The position numbers and the translations under genes were made by a program. Below the pieces are notes generated by a model. That model made no database searches. It was given only the letters and a program-made list of their open reading frames with translations, and was not told the origin of the DNA. A stretch of DNA of 64,000 nucleotides from Solirubrobacter sp963792915. GTDB taxonomy: Bacteria > Actinomycetota > Thermoleophilia > Solirubrobacterales > Solirubrobacteraceae. Of the stretch, positions 62,382-64,000 are shown piece after piece; within the stretch, counting starts at the first letter, position 1; each line of letters begins with the position of its first letter. The DNA lies in assembly GCA_963792915.1 (NCBI GenBank), contig CAWBYD010000003.1, positions 1,054,001 to 1,118,000 of the forward strand. Reading direction: 5' to 3'.

Positions 62382-64000
62382 ATGAGCTCCTTGGCTGACG
62401 ACGCCCGCCCGCGCGGCAGCGGTCCGCGGCTCCCCCCGATGGCCGGAATCGTCCTCTACGGCGCGGCGCTCGCGGCGCTCGCGATCGCGCTGTTCTTCCT
62501 CTTTCTGCACGGCGCTGACCCGCTCACCGACCCGCATCTTCCGTGGTGGGCGATCGCGATCGGCTGGGCGGTCGCGGAGTCATGCGTGGTGCATCTCCAT
62601 TTCCGCCGGAGCGCGCATTCGTTCTCGCTGGCGGATTTCCCGTTCATCTTCGGGCTGGCGTTCGCGAGCGGCGACGGATTCCTGCTCGGCGCGCTGCTGG
62701 GCGCCGGCGCCGCCTACGCGTTCCGCCGGCTGCCGCTGATCAAGCTGGCCTTCAACCTCGCGCAGCTCGCGCTGGCCGTGTGCGTGGCGTTCGTGATCGT
62801 CCGCGCGTTCGTCGAACCCGCGGACACGTTCGAGCCGGGTACGTGGCTCGCGCTGTACGTCGCCGCGCTGGCGACGGGCGCGCTGTCGATCGCCTGCATC
62901 GCCGGCGCGATGGTGATCACAGAGGGGGACATGACGCTCGGCACATTGCGTCAGATGTTCGCGATGGACCTCGTGCTCACGGCCGCCAACTCGAGCATCG
63001 CGATCTCGGCTGCGGTCCTCATCTCCACCGATGCGCGTGCCGCGGTCCTGCTGCTCGTCCCGGCGGCGATCGTGTTCGGCCTCTACCGCGCGTACGTCTC
63101 GGAACGCCAACAGCACGAGAAGCTCGAGTTCCTCTACGAATCCAATCGGGCCCTCACGCGCTCGCCCGAGGTCGCGGAGGCGATCGAGGGGGTTCTGGCC
63201 CGCTCGCTCGTGGCGTTCCGCTCAGAGATCGCGGAGGTGATCCTCTTCAGTGGAGACGGCACGCCACTGCGGAGCACCCACGGTCCCGGAAGTGAACGCG
63301 TGACGATGGTCGAGGCCGACCGTGGCGCGGCCGAGGAGCTCGCCGCCCTGATCAACGCGGAGAACCCGGTGGTCTCACTGACGCCGCCCTACGAGCCGGC
63401 CGGGTTGCGAGCACACCTGGAGCAGCGCGGGATCCGGAACGCGATGCTCGCGATGCTGCCCGGCGAGAGTCGGCTGATCGGCATCATCATGCTCGCGAAC
63501 CGCTTCGGCCTCGAGCGCGGGTACGGCGGAGAGGACCTGCGACTGCTCGAAGTGCTCGCCAACAACGCCAGCGTCGCGCTCCAGTACGACCGGCTGGAGC
63601 AGGCCGTAACCAAGTTGCGGGCGCTCCAGGAGGAGCTCCATCATCAGGCTTACCACGACCCGCTCACCGGGTTGCCGAACCGGCTGATGTTCATGGAGCG
63701 ACTGCGCGGCGAGCTCGCGGACGGGACCGGCACGCTCGGGGTGCTGTTCATCGACGTGGACGACTTCAAGATCGTCAACGACACGCTCGGCCACGCCGTC
63801 GGCGACGCGCTGCTCGTCTCCGTCGCAGGCCGGTTGGGAAATTCCGTGCGCCCCCAGGACATCGTCGCCCGGCTGGGCGGCGACGAGTTCGCGGTCATGC
63901 TGCCGGGCGTCGAAGATCCTCTGGCGGAACTCGGCGGTGTGGCCACGCGGGTGCTGCGCGGGTTCGACACGCCGGTGCACGCCGCCGACGCGCTGGTGCC
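62382..64000 (+). CDS. Membrane diguanylate cyclase with GAF-like sensor (GGDEF), 3' end outside the window
   Basis: ATG at 62382; the frame is open to the window edge (539 codons so far). Six or more membrane helices (~20-230, MASE-like: FPFIFGLAFASGDGFLLGAL) are followed by a GAF-like domain (~245-410) and a GGDEF domain: YHDPLTGLPNRLMFMERL, FIDVDDFKIVNDTLGHAVGD, active-site ARLGGDEFAVMLPG. It makes cyclic di-GMP. An EAL domain may follow, as is common in this architecture. No RxxD inhibitory site is obvious. Confidence 0.88.
   Translation, partial: MSSLADDARPRGSGPRLPPMAGIVLYGAALAALAIALFFLFLHGADPLTDPHLPWWAIAIGWAVAESCVVHLHFRRSAHSFSLADFPFIFGLAFASGDGFLLGALLGAGAAYAFRRLPLIKLAFNLAQLALAVCVAFVIVRAFVEPADTFEPGTWLALYVAALATGALSIACIAGAMVITEGDMTLGTLRQMFAMDLVLTAANSSIAISAAVLISTDARAAVLLLVPAAIVFGLYRAYVSERQQHEKLEFLYESNRALTRSPEVAEAIEGVLARSLVAFRSEIAEVILFSGDGTPLRSTHGPGSERVTMVEADRGAAEELAALINAENPVVSLTPPYEPAGLRAHLEQRGIRNAMLAMLPGESRLIGIIMLANRFGLERGYGGEDLRLLEVLANNASVALQYDRLEQAVTKLRALQEELHHQAYHDPLTGLPNRLMFMERLRGELADGTGTLGVLFIDVDDFKIVNDTLGHAVGDALLVSVAGRLGNSVRPQDIVARLGGDEFAVMLPGVEDPLAELGGVATRVLRGFDTPVHAADALV

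Noticed and set aside
1..64000. CRISPR arrays, tRNA and rRNA genes
   Set aside because: No regularly spaced identical repeats of 24-40 bp were seen, nor any rRNA-like tract or cloverleaf with a TTCRA loop. A tRNAscan or CRISPR-finder run could still reveal one missed by eye.

Overview
The window is high-GC DNA (roughly 70% by eye) with tightly packed genes, many ATGA/GTGA stop-start overlaps and frequent GTG starts. Gene content points to an actinobacterium. The mix of divergent small sigma factors, DGTGP- and HGVPxFPDP-type secreted peptides, SSW-tailed subtilases and many ArsR regulators suggests the Thermoleophilia/Solirubrobacterales; that placement is inference.

Layout. 1-3.5 kb: a broken and an intact tyrosine recombinase, a small sigma factor and short unknown genes, probably one end of an island. 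3.5-5.85 kb: a decayed minus-strand operon with remnants of a FAD oxidoreductase, thioredoxin, TauE/SafE exporter and ArsC-like reductase. 6.0-11.0 kb: an intact operon of ArsR regulator, DUF2892 protein, MMPL transporter, methyltransferase, rhodanese and a persulfide-dioxygenase/rhodanese fusion. 11.3-13.4 kb: a divergent TDT anion transporter and LysR regulator. 13.4-16.4 kb: a broken enolase and a complete IS1634-type element with 30-bp terminal repeats. 16.6-23.2 kb: two paralogous fluoride-channel clusters (crcB-crcB-DUF190), with PAP2 phosphatase, UspA and a hydrogenase-4-like membrane fragment. 24.3-26.2 kb: a second ArsR operon (ArsR, thioredoxin, OsmC, methyltransferase), then a rhodanese.

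27.1-30.7 kb: a two-component system whose regulator is frameshifted, plus broken alcohol dehydrogenase and NifX-like genes. 31.0-32.7 kb: an intact ArsP-like permease, redox-disulfide protein and classical ArsR. 33.3-35.5 kb: a chemoreceptor with a CZB zinc domain. 35.6-36.9 kb: more pseudogenes. 37.0-39.9 kb: a CHAT-TPR protease gene with a small downstream partner. 40.1-46.6 kb: secreted hydrolase, glycosyltransferase, methyltransferase and an intact two-component system. 46.8-49.2 kb: a divergent MFS pump and XRE regulator. 49.2-53.8 kb: transposase, P450 and recombinase wreckage around a large repeat-containing surface protein. 53.8-64 kb: tandemly duplicated quinone oxidoreductases, a secreted phosphoesterase, a TMEM175-like channel, an epimerase, a subtilase and a truncated diguanylate cyclase.

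The most coherent theme is thiol, persulfide and arsenic stress. Two ArsR paralogues carrying the same C-terminal CxxxC motif each sit next to the same operator, CACAAC-N6-GTTGT, 20 kb apart, and appear to control two complementary detoxification modules. A third module beside the first is in ruins. The second theme is duplicated fluoride export. Broken genes cluster in short zones between intact operons. Some have lost catalytic residues as well as frame, which favours real decay over sequencing error.
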